64,000 bases of DNA, taken from contig NW_003546248.1 of the NCBI RefSeq assembly GCF_000090795.2, positions 199,744-263,743 on the forward strand, given 5' to 3'. The notes beneath the pieces were generated by a model that saw only the letters and a list, made by a program, of their open reading frames with translations, was not told the DNA's origin and ran no database searches. The position numbers and the translations under genes were made by a program. Of the stretch, positions 42,598-53,962 are shown piece after piece; positions within the stretch are counted from its first letter, which is position 1; each line of letters begins with the position of its first letter. Source of the DNA: Amphimedon queenslandica. Taxonomy: Eukaryota; Porifera; Demospongiae; Haplosclerida; Niphatidae.

Positions 42598-44649
42598 TCA
42601 GTAAAATATAGTTATGGTTTTATGAATCGGGCATGGGCTGCCATGGTCTTTAGCATACTTCCAGAAGAAATGATCAATTGTACAAGAAGGCATTGACTGC
42701 CTCTCCTCCATTGATAGGCTTTTACCAGTTCCTGGTATTACCAATGACGGTGATGATAAAGAGCGACGAATCAACTAATAAATATAAAAAATAATTATTG
42801 AAGAAATTTTTTATTTATTTTTACTTCAATTGCTTGAACAGTGCAACCTCTAATCTCTACTTCCTCTTCACAGCCAGCTGGTAAATGCTCACCTTTAAAT
42901 TTATTTAGTCATTTATTACAGTGTTATTAAATATCATACCTCTATCTAGCTTTGCTCTCAGCTCTGCACTATATCTCAATGCACCAATTTTCAATAATAT
43001 TTGTGGAACACTATAAAAAATAATGGACAATTTTTTTAAAATTTGCAAAAAAATCCAATTTTGATCGGAATTAGGCGAAACTTTCTACAAAACACAAGTA
43101 CATGTATACGTATCAGGAAAATATATAAAAATAAAGAAATTTCTCTTTTACAATTTTGGCAAAATTTGGCCTGAGACCATGTACTACAGTACAGGGACTT
43201 TGAACAGATTTTTGAGCAACTTTTAAAATTCATAAAAAAATTCAATTTTGATCGGAATCAGGCCAAACTTTCTACACAGCATAAGTACATGTATATGTAT
43301 CAAAAAATATATAATAATTAAGAAATTTCTCTTTTACAATTTTGGCAAAATTTGGCCTGAGACCATGTGCTACAGTACAGGGACTTTGAACAGATTTTTG
43401 AGCAACTTTAAAAAATTATTTAAAAATCCAATTTTGATTAGATTCAACTAACTTTCTACACAACATAAGTACATGTATATGTACGTGTATATGCATCAGA
43501 AAATGTAATAAAAATGTTGAATAACCTTGCACTATAGCACAAGAAAATTTTAACCAAAACTAGCTGCATGCATCATTATGATATGCACTTGGTTGATATC
43601 ATGGAATAAAGTATTCTACACGTGTGTTACAATTATACATGTAATAGTCTTTCTCTCCCCTGCTTTACCGATAATCAGGGAACATCGTTAGTGTTTTGAT
43701 ATCATGAAATTCTCCATATCCTTTTCCTTTGAAGTAAGACTTCACATAGGACACAAATATCTGTGCTCTTTTTAAGAAAAACACTAAAAAACAATACTAA
43801 CAGCAGTAATGATGATAATAGCATTACCTTCTTTTCCTTTGTAAGTACTTTTATCATTATAATTTTCAAAATTATCTTTTAAAATGTGAACAAGTTTTTG
43901 AGCACTTTTCTCAGCTAAATTGACCAACTTTACAACACTGCCATCAAATTTCTATAATAAAATGACAATAATTATTATTATTATAAAGATTAATTTCTCA
44001 CTTCATTCAGTACACGTGAGCATTCATGCAAATTCTGTAGTCTTTCTTCAATCATTGGTATTTCAGTATTATTGCATGAAGAGAATATTTCCCTTAATTC
44101 TTCCAGTGTCATTTTACCATACACAGCTGGATCGTAAATCCTAACACCTTTCTAAAATAATATTTTTAAAAATATTAAATAATAAGTTTAATTACTATTT
44201 TAACTGCTCTGTACAGTGATGCTATTAACGACAAGTATCCAGTGTATGTGTTGCCTTCAACTTCAACTGTGAATAGCTCATCGTCTGACCAGAAACAAAA
44301 GTTTAATGAAGACACAAGAAAAATCCTACAAGAGGCAAATAAATTAATAAATGAACGCTTAAAATAAAAGATACCATTCTAGCAATTCTTTGTCTGTATC
44401 AACAGGTGGTTTTAACGTATCTGCTACTTCATTTGGATTTAATTGCTTCCAATTATTAATCAAATTAATTAACTATTTTGATGATAGAATAAACCATTCT
44501 ATAAATACAGTATACTCTTCAATCAAACATTATTGTATTACTATTTGTGCTCCTTTCTTTACGCCCTCCTCGCAAATCGTCACATGTTTGGAGTTTGATG
44601 ATATAAATTGAGCAGATGACAATACCAGGCCACATCTTGAAGAATCCAT
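42598..44649 (-). CDS. QNG1: Queuosine salvage protein (QNG1, DUF2419)
   Basis: Queuosine 5'-phosphate N-glycosylase/hydrolase that frees queuine for tRNA modification. Exon 1 starts MDSSRCGLVLSSAQFISSNS then KHVTICEEGVKKGAQIV. Later exons: NWKQLNPNEVADTLKPPVDT, LNFCFWSDDELFTVEVEGNT with YTGYLSLIASLYRA, GVRIYDPAVYGKMTLEELRE, FSSCNNTEIPMIEERLQNLH, FDGSVVKLVNLAEKSAQKLV, FFLKRAQIFVSYVKSYFKGK, YGEFHDIKTLTMFPDYRVPQ and EVEIRGCTVQAIELIR. The last exon ends CTIDHFFWKYAKDHG...TITIFY-stop. The order matches C9orf64 proteins. The LNF-FWS, TMF-DYR-PQ and EVEIRG motifs are intact. About eleven exons. Divergent from the Kelch gene. Confidence 0.94.
43020..43520 (+). repeat. Dispersed ~185-bp repeat, block in QNG1 intron
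   Basis: Two to three forward units; 'acaattttggcaaaatttgg' recurs at about 43152 and 43337, a period of about 185 bp. Each carries 'gagaccatgtactacagtac'. Confidence 0.88.
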
Positions 44650-44838
44650 TATCATGGATAATAAAGACCTTTCCAGCCACGCCTAGATCTAGATTACGGT
44701 AGATCTATAAAGTGCGTGAGTGGTAAATTAAGGTACTGGTTGGTGCTTAGGCGGTAGCTCGTAGTCGTAGTGCATGCATGCATATGCACACTGCCCAGTG
44801 CCCACCCCCAGCAGGAAAGAGAACTAGAATTGTCAATC

Positions 44839-45978
44839 ATGGCTGCTGCTGCTGCTGGCAAGTTGCCTGACCTTAGCGGTACGTATAAATGGGAGAAGCT
44901 CCCCGAGTTACCAACAGGACGAGTATACGCAGTAGGTGGATATCACGACGGAAAACTGTACGTTTTAGGTAGGTATCATACATAATATAGAGTTGCTGCC
45001 CTTTTTACTAAAAATAATTAATTAATTATAGGAGGGTGTGATGGTGTAGGCAAAGCCCTGAGCGTAGCTGAGGTTTACTCGTTTGCTACAAAAACCTGGC
45101 ATCAGCTGCCAAACATGCCAACACGCCGTGCTGCCTGTACTACAGTAATATTCCACGAGAATAAACTGATACTAGTTGGTGGAGTCGACGAGAACCAGAC
45201 CCCAATAGCAGCTGTTGACTGCTTCAATATCGACAGCGAGACCTGGTCACAGCTCCCACCGCTCCCTGTAGGAGTAACCGGCCCATTCGTAACGAAGATT
45301 GATAATAAGATATACTGTATCGGAGGAACAGACAAGAAAGGGATCAACCAGTCAGTATCTTTTGATTTCGATCTCAACGAGTGGAAGGACATGCCACCTC
45401 TAAAGACGAGGCGGTATGCTTGTGGTGGATACGTTCACAATAACAAGATATACATAGTCGGAGGAAGGGAAGTTAAAGAGCCAATCAAGTCAACAGAGGT
45501 TTTTGACTTGGAGACTCAAGAATGGACTGAGCTAGCTTCTATGCTCTCTCTGAGGGTTTTCTACAATGTCATGGGTCATAAAGATTTCATTTACGTTGTG
45601 GGCGGGTTTGTTCCAATGGTTGGACTAAGCAAGATAGTGGAGAGATACGACATAAAGAAAAACGAGTGGGAACGACTCAAAGACTTGAGAGTCCCTCAGT
45701 CCGATGGTTCTATAGGTGTCGTTGGAGATAGAGTTGTTTTTGCAGCTGGCCTTGGGATAGTTGCTGGAGCGAAACCACAGGACGGTCCTTCTTGTCTTAA
45801 TTATGCGTATGGTCTTACTGATGGCTCTGATACTTTTGAGCGACTCCCTAACATGAGATCTAAACGTGCTTCGACTGCTACCGCTCTGTTTGATGACAAG
45901 ATGGCCGTCATTTGTGGCGCTGGACAAGGAGGGCCCCAGAAAATAGTTGAAATTTTGAGCTGCAACAAAGAAAAGTGA
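44839..45978 (+). CDS. Kelch-repeat protein (KLHDC8-like)
   Basis: Two exons (44839..44968 and 45032..45978). The protein is a six-bladed Kelch propeller without BTB or F-box. Blades are recognised by GG followed by conserved Tyr/Trp: RVYAVGGYHDGKLYVLGGCD, VYSFATKTWHQLPNMPTRRA, FHENKLILVGGVDE, CFNIDSETWSQLPPLP, IYCIGGTDKKGINQ, IYIVGGREVKEPIKSTEVFD, FIYVVGGFVPMVGLSKIVER and MAVICGAGQGGPQKIVEIL. The all-Kelch layout and length are closest to KLHDC8A/B. The function is unknown. Starts MAAAAAGKLPDLSG. The ATG lies 190 bp from the QNG1 start. Confidence 0.88.
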
Positions 45979-46198
45979 AAGGAATAGCAAGAAGAGATTA
46001 ACTTTGTTTATTTTATTTGATTTGCATCGTCACTATTTCTATTTGAAATGTAATGATTATTATTAAAAATTTTGATAGCAAATGAAACTATAATTATAAT
46101 GACAGCAATCAATGCATTTGACAACTACTTAGACAAATATACTGTAATCAATACAAGTATAACACCTATCAATTGTTAGTTAGAAATATGTACACACA

Positions 46199-49100
46199 TT
46201 AAACATCAGCCTTTGAACCATTGATAGCTTCATATACAGGGTCGTTGACAATCTGTGATGTCTCTAATTTATCGTAAGCCGAGAACATTTCTGGTCCGAT
46301 TGATTCTGGTAGGGTATCATAAGGATTGAATGGATTAGTGGTATCATCATCATCAATCTGAGGGGGAGGAGGAGGAAGAGGAGGGAAGGACATTGAGGTC
46401 TCGTAAATGTGTTCATTGTCTTCAGCTGTAGTATTTTCAGTAGTGTATAGAGGATTATCAATGTGCTTGATGTCAGGGCTATCATCAGCATGAGATGATT
46501 TTGAGGTATTGCGTCTAATGGAATCACGCAGAGTCCTGTCACTGTAAATAGCAGCATCTTCATTGACATACATTGGATTGTATATCTGATGTGCGTTTGA
46601 ATCTTTGAATGGATTAACAGCATTTACTCTTGCAAGACGAGTGCGGTTCCTCCATGGCACATAAACCCTAAAATAAAACAATTTAAAATACAGTATAATG
46701 TATGCTTCATATGATGTACCTTTGATATACAATGATGGCTATGATAAATACTGCAGCTGTTAAAATGACTGAAGCTGTTGCTATCACAGCAATCGGAACA
46801 ATGCTGTTTGAATTATCTAATGAAAATTTTAAAAGTAAAAGACAACCTAAAAAATCGCTTACCATTTTCATTGACAGCTGCAGCTCCAGTGGGCAAAGGA
46901 ATTCGAATAAGAGTCTGACAGAATCTACCAGTGTAAGCTGATGGACAGTAACAGACAGTAGCTCCTTCAACAAGTGCACATGTACCACCATTAGAACATG
47001 TATCATCTCTACAACGATTGTTATCATCATTATCATCATCATCATCGTCGTCGTCGTTGTCATCGTTGTCATCATCATCATTAGTAGTGATTTCCTCGCA
47101 GCATCTCTCCCCAGTATAACCTTTAGGACAGACACTACACTTAACTGTATACGACTCATCAACTTCACATCTGGCACCGTTACAGCAAGGATTAGGATCG
47201 CAATAATTGATATCTTCACAACAGGTTGAACCAGTTTTACCAGCTGGACAGGTACATTTGTATGTTAAAAGTTCATTATCACTTCTACAGGTAGCATCAC
47301 CACAGCAAGGACTGCTGGCACAATAATCAAAATCTTCACAACAGGCTAAACCAGTTTTACCAGCTGGACAGGTACATTCGTATGTTAAAAGTTCATTATC
47401 ACTTCTACAGGTAGCATCACCACAGCAAGGACTGCCAGCACAATAATCGATATCTTCACAACAGGTTGAACCAGTTTTACCAGCTGGACAGGTACATTCG
47501 TATGTTAAAAGTTCATTATCACTTCTACAGGTAGCATCACCACAGCAAGGACTGCCAGCACAATAATCGATATCTTCACAACAGGCTAAACCAGTTTTAC
47601 CAGCTGGACAGGTACATTCGTATGTTAAAAGTTCATTATCACTTCTACAGGTAGCATCACCACAGCAAGGACTGCCAGCACAATAATCGATATCTTCACA
47701 ACAGGTTGAACCAGTTTTACCAGCTGGACAGGTACATTCGTATGTTAAAAGTTCATTATCACTTCTACAGGTAGCACCACCACAGCAAGGACTACCAGCA
47801 CAATAATCGATATCTTCACAACAGGTTGAACCAGTTTTACCAGCTGGACAAGTACATTCGTAAGTTAAAAGTGTATTATCACTTCTACAGGTGGCATCAC
47901 CACAGCAAGGACTGCTGGCACAATAATCGATATCTTCACAACAGGTTGAACCAGTTTTACCAGCTGGACAAGTACATTCGTAAGTTAAAAGTGCATTATC
48001 ACTTCTACAGGTAGCATCACCACAGCAAGGACTACCAGCACAATAATCGATATCTTCACAACAGGTTGAACCAGTTTTACCAGCTGGACAGGTACATTGA
48101 TATGAATTACCATTATTGGAACAGGTAGCGTTACCACAGCAAGGACTACCAGCACAATAATCGATATCATCACAACAGGTTGAACCAGTTTTACCAGCTG
48201 GACAGGTACATTGATATGTATTACCATTATTGGAACAGGTAGCATCACCACAGCAAGGACTACCAGCACAGTAATCTATATTATCGTGACAGGTCAGACC
48301 AGTTTTACCAGCTGGACAAGTACATTGATATGATGATCCATCTATAGTACAAGTAGCATCTTCATGGCATGGACTACTAGCACAAGGATCATTAGATACA
48401 GTACAGAGGTCTCCAGTGTAACCATCAGGACAGGAACAAGCACAGCTCCCGATTCCTTTGTCTACCCACATCCCTCCATTCCTACACGGATTACCATAAG
48501 AGCAATTACCTATTAAAGCACATAAACAGTTATCATATTATTGTTAGAAATAAGCTGACTTGTTGTGTTTGTGAGTCTAAAAAGGACACAGAATTTCTTA
48601 TTTCCCTGACATGTGACAGTCATATTGATAACTTCATTCATTATACTGTCCCAGTGTGCAGAATTGGTTAAATCTGTTGGCTCAAGGTTTCTTCCTTGAA
48701 CTCTATTAATTATTAATAAGAAATGCAATGAATATGAGAACATAATTATTTATCTTAACTTGTTTTGTGTCGCATAAATGAGGTTTGTGTTTGGTAATGG
48801 TTGCATTGAGCAAGTGTTGCTGCTATTCTGATAAAAGTAAAGATTGCTCGAATCTGCATTGCATCCAGTAACATCTAAGGACAGTATAGTGTAATTACTA
48901 TGCATGTATTATAATATTATTGCTACATACCAGTTCCAGATTTTTGTAGAGTGTTAACTGCATAATGAATAGGAGCATCACTTGTTGTTGGTCTGGGAAA
49001 CTCAGGAATGTCTGCAATTTTAAAATAATAAAAATGTAACACTACATGACCAAATGTACCTAAATACCCAAGATACTTGAAGTTACCTTCACATGTAAAA

Positions 49101-50264
49101 CATGTATTGTCTAAATTATTAGAATTAGTAATAAAATTGTTTCTCATAGTACTTTTAGTCTTTTACACATGACATACTTATCAAAGCCTCAGTCTTCCCT
49201 TGTATTTTGAAGTACATTTTCTTTTTGCTGCTGCCACATTTTAGCCTCATATAAATCAGTTTTCCCTGCAAGTTGTTTGGCTGAATCTTCAAAGATCCCG
49301 GAGATATCTACTCAAAATTGAACAAGTAATAAATAAGCAACCCCTCATTATTATCAATTATTATTATGACGCACTTAATAACATAATTTCAGTGAAACCT
49401 GACAGAGGAAATCAAAGATTTTATAAGCAGCAATTTACTGCATTGTGATAAAAAGGAGTGTCATAGCTGTCAAGGTCATTCAGATGTGATAGCTAGACTA
49501 TATTAGACAATGCTAAATCTTGATAAGGTAAGACAGTTGTGACACATCTTCCTATCACTATGTTGATTACTGCTACTACAGCATTACATGCATGTGTACA
49601 ATAGTGATGCAATAATTATTATACCTCAAGATATCGCTTGCTGTCATCACCGTCCACGATTGCAAATCCGTCCTTTTCAATCTCAACCAAACCATCTTGA
49701 GTCATTACGTATAATTCATACACAGCACAGTTACTGGGTAGGTTATCACCGGTGCTGGCCTTTACAATGTGCAGCTGAGCTCCAGCAGCTACAGACTGCA
49801 GCTCATATTTACCATTGCTGTTCAGCACAAAATACACTGTACTGATCTTAGTATCAACCTCTAGATCATCTCTTGCAAACATGTAAAACCCATCTATATA
49901 TTATTGATTAAAATAGTGTTAATCGCATTTATTATATACCATTGATGTTCTTGCAAGCTCCATGACTATCTTTCCAAGTGTCTTGCTGTGTCTTGCATTT
50001 ACACATTCTGCAGTTCTCTCCAAAGCATAGAGCTGAATGATTGCTGCAGTTGTAGTTGACAGTGTCTATCTGTGGTATGAAGTAGTCTCCATCATCAGCC
50101 CTTATGACAATCCCCTTGTTTCCTTGACTGATGGCTTCACATGCACTCCCAGTACATGTGCTGTAGCATACATCAACTATAACAAAATAGGTACATTAAA
50201 TAACAATGTAGAGTAGCTTACCAGTGAAAAGTAGAGTTAAAACTAAGAGGATCAGCTTCAACAT
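46199..50264 (-). CDS. Type I receptor with 13 EGF-like repeats and tyrosine-motif tail
   Basis: The signal peptide MLKLILLVLTLLFT is followed by a novel Cys-containing region (CYSTCTGSACEAISQGNKGI, VNYNCSNHSALCFGENCRMC). A beta-rich stretch and a second extracellular segment with several Cys come next. Then 13 EGF-like units: a first one (CSYGNPCRNGG...GYTGDLC), ten of the form DYCAGSPCCGDATC...CTCPAGKTGSTCCED, one variant (CDPNPCCNGARC), and after an acidic linker (TNDDDDNDDNDDDDDDDDND) a last unit CRDDTCSNGGTC. One transmembrane helix follows (IVPIAVIATASVILTAAVFI). The cytoplasmic tail has NPMYVNED, NPLYTTEN, HIYETS, PPLPPPPPQ and DPVYEAI, candidate PTB, SH2 and SH3 ligands. No LNR or DSL domain, so it is not Notch or Delta. 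The family is unassigned. A plausible POGLUT1 client is not obvious, because the CxSxPC site is CAGSPC. Confidence 0.85.
47180..48360 (-). repeat. Coding ~120-bp tandem EGF repeats
   Basis: About ten tandem copies of 114-120 bp; 'ttaccagctggacaggtaca' recurs almost unchanged every 120 bp from 47239 to 48317. The copies at 47340-47800 are almost identical, while the outer copies diverge. Confidence 0.95.
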
Positions 50265-50961
50265 TTTGATTGATTTTTGATCAGTGTTGAACTGTTGATA
50301 CTGCATTGTGTTTTTATAGACTGGGGGAAGGGCATTCTGCATGACGTCATACACAAGCTAACAAGAATGAATAATCTCAGAATACGCCTGCAGCCTTCGA
50401 TCAAGTATCTTCAGTGCTATCTAAATTATTTTTGTAGTACTCTACAATCACACATGAATGGTTTGTTGAATCTGATTATGGAAGACGGTTCAATAAGCAA
50501 AGAGTGATTTGATGAGAAGAATCACAAACATAGAAAGCAAAACTATAGGCTCCATTATCATGAATTAATATCTATATAGTTAGTCAATCTAATATGTATA
50601 CACATATCCATACATACATACATAATATGCATACATAGATACACATATACACTTGTACATGCATACATAAGGCTTAGTGTCTATTTATAGCTGTTGTTTA
50701 AGTGTCGTACATGATCTAATTACAGTACTACATTAAGGATTCTGTGACTGGGAGCCATGTATGTCAAAGTATATCTACTGACTGAGCACATTTAAAATGA
50801 CAAAATTTTAGAGCACCATTTTAATTTAATTTTGAGTAAATTTATACTGGATGGTGTGAGGGAGGATATCATTCCATGAATAACGGATTCTACTCAGATT
50901 ATGGTTGAGTGAAGGTTAGTAGTAATAAGTGGTTCATTGAAAAAACAAATAAAAATAATTA
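50265..50961. other. Intergenic region between EGF receptor and paralogue 1
   Basis: Upstream region of the EGF receptor. It contains a low-complexity 'catacatacataatatgcatac' stretch at about 50610-50670 and otherwise no recognisable gene. Confidence 0.5.
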
Positions 50962-52438
50962 TTAATGTACGGAAAGAATGGAGTTAGGAAAGTTACTTTG
51001 ATAGGTACAAAAAGTATAATAATATTCACACTTTACAGGAACAAAGTTATAACTGAAACAAAGAGGAAATATTGATGATTTTCTTAATCTTTCAATGATT
51101 GTGTCATTAGAAAAATACATCTCACCAGAACTTGCTTGAACCTGCTGTGTAATGGTAGTACTATTAAAATCTCCTGTAGCAATTGGGGTAACACTACCAA
51201 ATGATGATACTATTATATGAGTCTGAAAGATAATGGTAAGTTACTATAAAATAGAATAAAACTCACTGTATTAGCATATGGTATATGTGCTAGCTGACAG
51301 GTTTGGAGATTAAAAAGAGACTGTACAACAATATTACATGCTATATTGCTAACAACACAGTCATTATTATTGATAGTTATTGATGATGTTAGGTTTAATC
51401 CAGTTAGTGTAGGCATTCTTGGTTTATTAGACTCAGGTATCAATGACTGTAATGATTCATTAATAATTTTAATCTGATACATATAATCATTGAGCTGCTT
51501 CAGTACACCACTGGTTGACATATTCTAATCAAATAATAATAATAATAATAGAGTACAATTATTGAACTTACTTTATCTTGCATCAGTTTATTTATCTCTT
51601 CACTTATAAATGATATTGACTCTCTTATAGCCTATGGAGTGACATATACACCCATTACACAGCATGTGACATAACCCATTAGTGTGTGACATATATGCCC
51701 ATTATTAGACAACATGTGACATCAACATATACTACCCATTACACAGTGTGTGACATTACCATCCCAGTGTATGCATTACTTACTGTTAAACTTGAAGTGT
51801 TTATATCTACATAGAATGTATACATATTACAATAAATAAACACATTCACTCACTATTATTAGTGCAGGTGGTACAGTTCGGTCCTGAAGTATCCTTTGTA
51901 TTAATCCTGTTATTAGTTGAATTATCTGATGCTATTGTAGTGAGAGACGATGATGAAGTTGAGTTATTAACCACACCAGACATTAATAATGATGACAATA
52001 TAATAGCAGTAACTGGAGGGACGCAGAGAAGTAGCAAACATGAAAGAAAAACAGAAAAATAATAAACAATAAAATAACAAATTGTTTACTTGAAAGTAAA
52101 ATGACGAGCATCGAGCATGACAGTATAGCGGCATCAGATGAACACGGACACCCAAATCGCTCTTTGACATCTTTAAAACTCAAATCTGGCGAAGCACTTG
52201 ACAACACTCGCCCGTTCCCTCCCCCTCCTACTGTTGGGTGCTTCAACAGCATCTCGTTAGCAGAAGCATACAATGAATTTGAAGTTGTCACTCTCTCGGG
52301 AGGTTTGTGAATGATTTGTCTTGGTCTGGTCTTAATCTCATCATACTGGGTTCCACTCTCTTGTGTTGCTATTGTACCAGATGACTGGTACATTGGGTTG
52401 ATACCCACCCCAGTGTAGTCATGTTCGCCCCTTTCCAT
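50962..52438 (-). CDS. Type II tyrosine-motif membrane protein, paralogue 1
   Basis: Cytoplasmic N-terminus MERGEHDYTGVGINPMYQSS with QYDEIKTRP and SNSLYASANEMLLKHPT, i.e. NPxY, YDEI and NxLY motifs, then GCPCSSDAAILSCSMLVILL. A phase-1 intron splits the membrane helix, which continues ITAIILSSLLMSGVVNNS. A Ser/Thr/Asn-rich stalk (CTTCTNN) follows, then a 23-nt microexon (51784..51806, INTSSLT), a helical exon AIRESISFISEEINKLMQDK, and the conserved exon NMSTSGVLKQLNDYMYQIKI with SLIPESNKPRMPTLTGLNLT. The diverged ectodomain end reads THIIVSSFGSVTPIATGDFN ... CFSYNFVPVKCEYYYTFCTY and stop. No signal peptide. The family is not recognised. Its stalk is most like that of paralogue 5, though the gene is in inverted orientation. 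Confidence 0.82.
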
Positions 52439-52621
52439 ATTATCTAAAAACACAGCAAAGATAATGAATAGATGCAACTTCCCGTCACAGTGTGTTTTAT
52501 AAACACACCTTTATAACTAAGTAAACATTGTAAATTCCAGTAAAGTACACCGCAAACAATAGTACTGCTTAAGCTTCTAAATTAAATCTACTTATAATAA
52601 TCTAATTAAGTCTGTCACTAA

Positions 52622-52882
52622 AGGCCTTTCTACACTAGCACTTCTAATGGGCATTGAATTGGTTTGAAACCGGTTCCAGTCATTCCATACCTGATGGGCA
52701 TTGAAGCATACCACCTCCATATTTGGTTTGAATGTGCATTCAATAGATAACCAATGGCAGCTGGATCAGAAATACTATCAAAATATACAAGATCCTGAAG
52801 ATAGTGTGGAATCACTTGATGCACGTTGAATGAGCATCAGTTCTAAACCAGTTCAAACCGCATTACAAGTGTAGAAAGGCCT
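52622..52882. mobile_element. Unclassified MITE with 15-bp perfect inverted ends
   Basis: AGGCCTTTCTACACT (52622..52636) is the exact reverse complement of 52868..52882. The similarity continues inward imperfectly (aatgggcattgaattggttt on the left; aatgcggtttgaactggttt as the reverse complement of the right). No coding capacity. I could not identify a target duplication, so the family is open (hAT or Harbinger possible). Confidence 0.7.
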
Positions 52883-52889
52883 CTTTTAA

Positions 52890-53290
52890 TGATAATCCAC
52901 AAAATTTGGCTCCAAAAACCATGCTCAATTTTCATTACATTTTTAGATGTCCTAATATCTGACAAATTTCTAAAAATACCATGGTTTCTTCTAAAAAATG
53001 GCTCCAAAATCATCCCAAATTTTTATTAGATTTCCTGATACATATCGATGTCCTTATGCTACGTAGAAATTTTGAGCTCATTCCGACTTCAATTTTCCAA
53101 GTTATGGCCAATTTATAATTAAAAAATTTGGGAAAAAGCAAAAACTATATATAGTCCATTGTTCTTTTTCCAAAAAAATGGCTCCAAAATCACCCAAAAT
53201 TTTACGTTTTCTGATACATATTGATGCCCTTATTCTATGTAAAAGCTTGAGCTGATTTTGACAAAAAATTCTTGAGCTATAGATGCTTAG
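52890..53290 (-). repeat. Highly diverged copies of the dispersed repeat
   Basis: 'ctgatacatatcgatgtcct', 'gctacgtagaaattttgagc' and 'ctgatacatattgatgccct' preserve the order of the consensus unit but lack the palindrome. An old subfamily. Confidence 0.55.
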
Positions 53291-53962
53291 CAATTTGAAT
53301 ATGTATTCTGCTCAAGCTGGTTCAGCAGCAGCAGAAATAATTATAATAGACTAACATACAACTACATTCTTTCTAGTAATCTACCATTATACATATGAGA
53401 TAACACTTATGCACTTTGGTAAAATGTATAATGCACTAGCTGTTTGTTGTCGTACAGCTTGTTTTGACTTTCAATAAATATTTTAGAGCTACAGTATATA
53501 GTCTATAGGTTTAGTACATAAAAGTATCTTATGTCTAATAACTGGTATACGTAAAATTGTATTGGCTTGATAGATCTTATCGTATTACTCTAAGCACTGC
53601 ATTAGGCCTTGTCATGGGTACAGTTAATTCATTATTCATAGAGAAATTGAATTACAAGCCTATTCGCTTACCTTTAGAAGAGCTGATCTGGTGAGTTACA
53701 GCAAAAGAGGGAGTGGGTTACAACAGCGCTAATGGGGGGCTACTGGGGCTATCTTCTTGTTTAGGTTGATTAAATAAAATAGCATTTCTATACAGGGAGT
53801 AGGAGGAGAGACCACCGCACCACGTGAGGCGGTACAAAAGGAAGCAAACCGCAAATAGCATCAATATCATTATACTTGCACAGCACAAGATAGAAGAAAG
53901 CAACCTCTCAGTTTTTGTTCCTCGTTGTTTTCTACTTTGTTTATATCACTCACTGGATCATC

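Larger units (their letters stand above)
52439..53962. other. Intergenic region between paralogues 1 and 2
   Basis: Divergent spacer of 1.5 kb. It contains an inverted-repeat element (52622..52882) and a degenerate repeat block (52890..53290). A presumed promoter or 5' UTR of paralogue 2 lies near 53,700-53,960, including a palindromic CACGTG at 53822. No other gene supported. Confidence 0.55.

Noticed and set aside
46264-47219. Other minus-strand open frames rich in Met/Leu/Thr overlapping the EGF receptor
   Set aside because: Shadow frames produced by the GAT/GTC-rich linker and tail codons; no domain or codon support.
47180-48360. Regular ~120-bp repeats resembling a CRISPR or satellite array
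   Set aside because: They are coding EGF domains in one long open frame with conserved Cys spacing.
46199-50264. Possible Notch or Delta gene
   Set aside because: No LNR, DSL, RAM or ankyrin regions; only EGF units, one helix and a short tyrosine-motif tail.
50277-50507. 76-codon plus-strand open frame upstream of the EGF receptor
   Set aside because: No similarity, no splice partners, and it overlaps the receptor promoter.
53718-53903. 61-codon minus-strand open frame with a hydrophobic stretch
   Set aside because: Lies in the paralogue 2 promoter region with no supporting family or splice structure; hydrophobic short frames are common by chance here.
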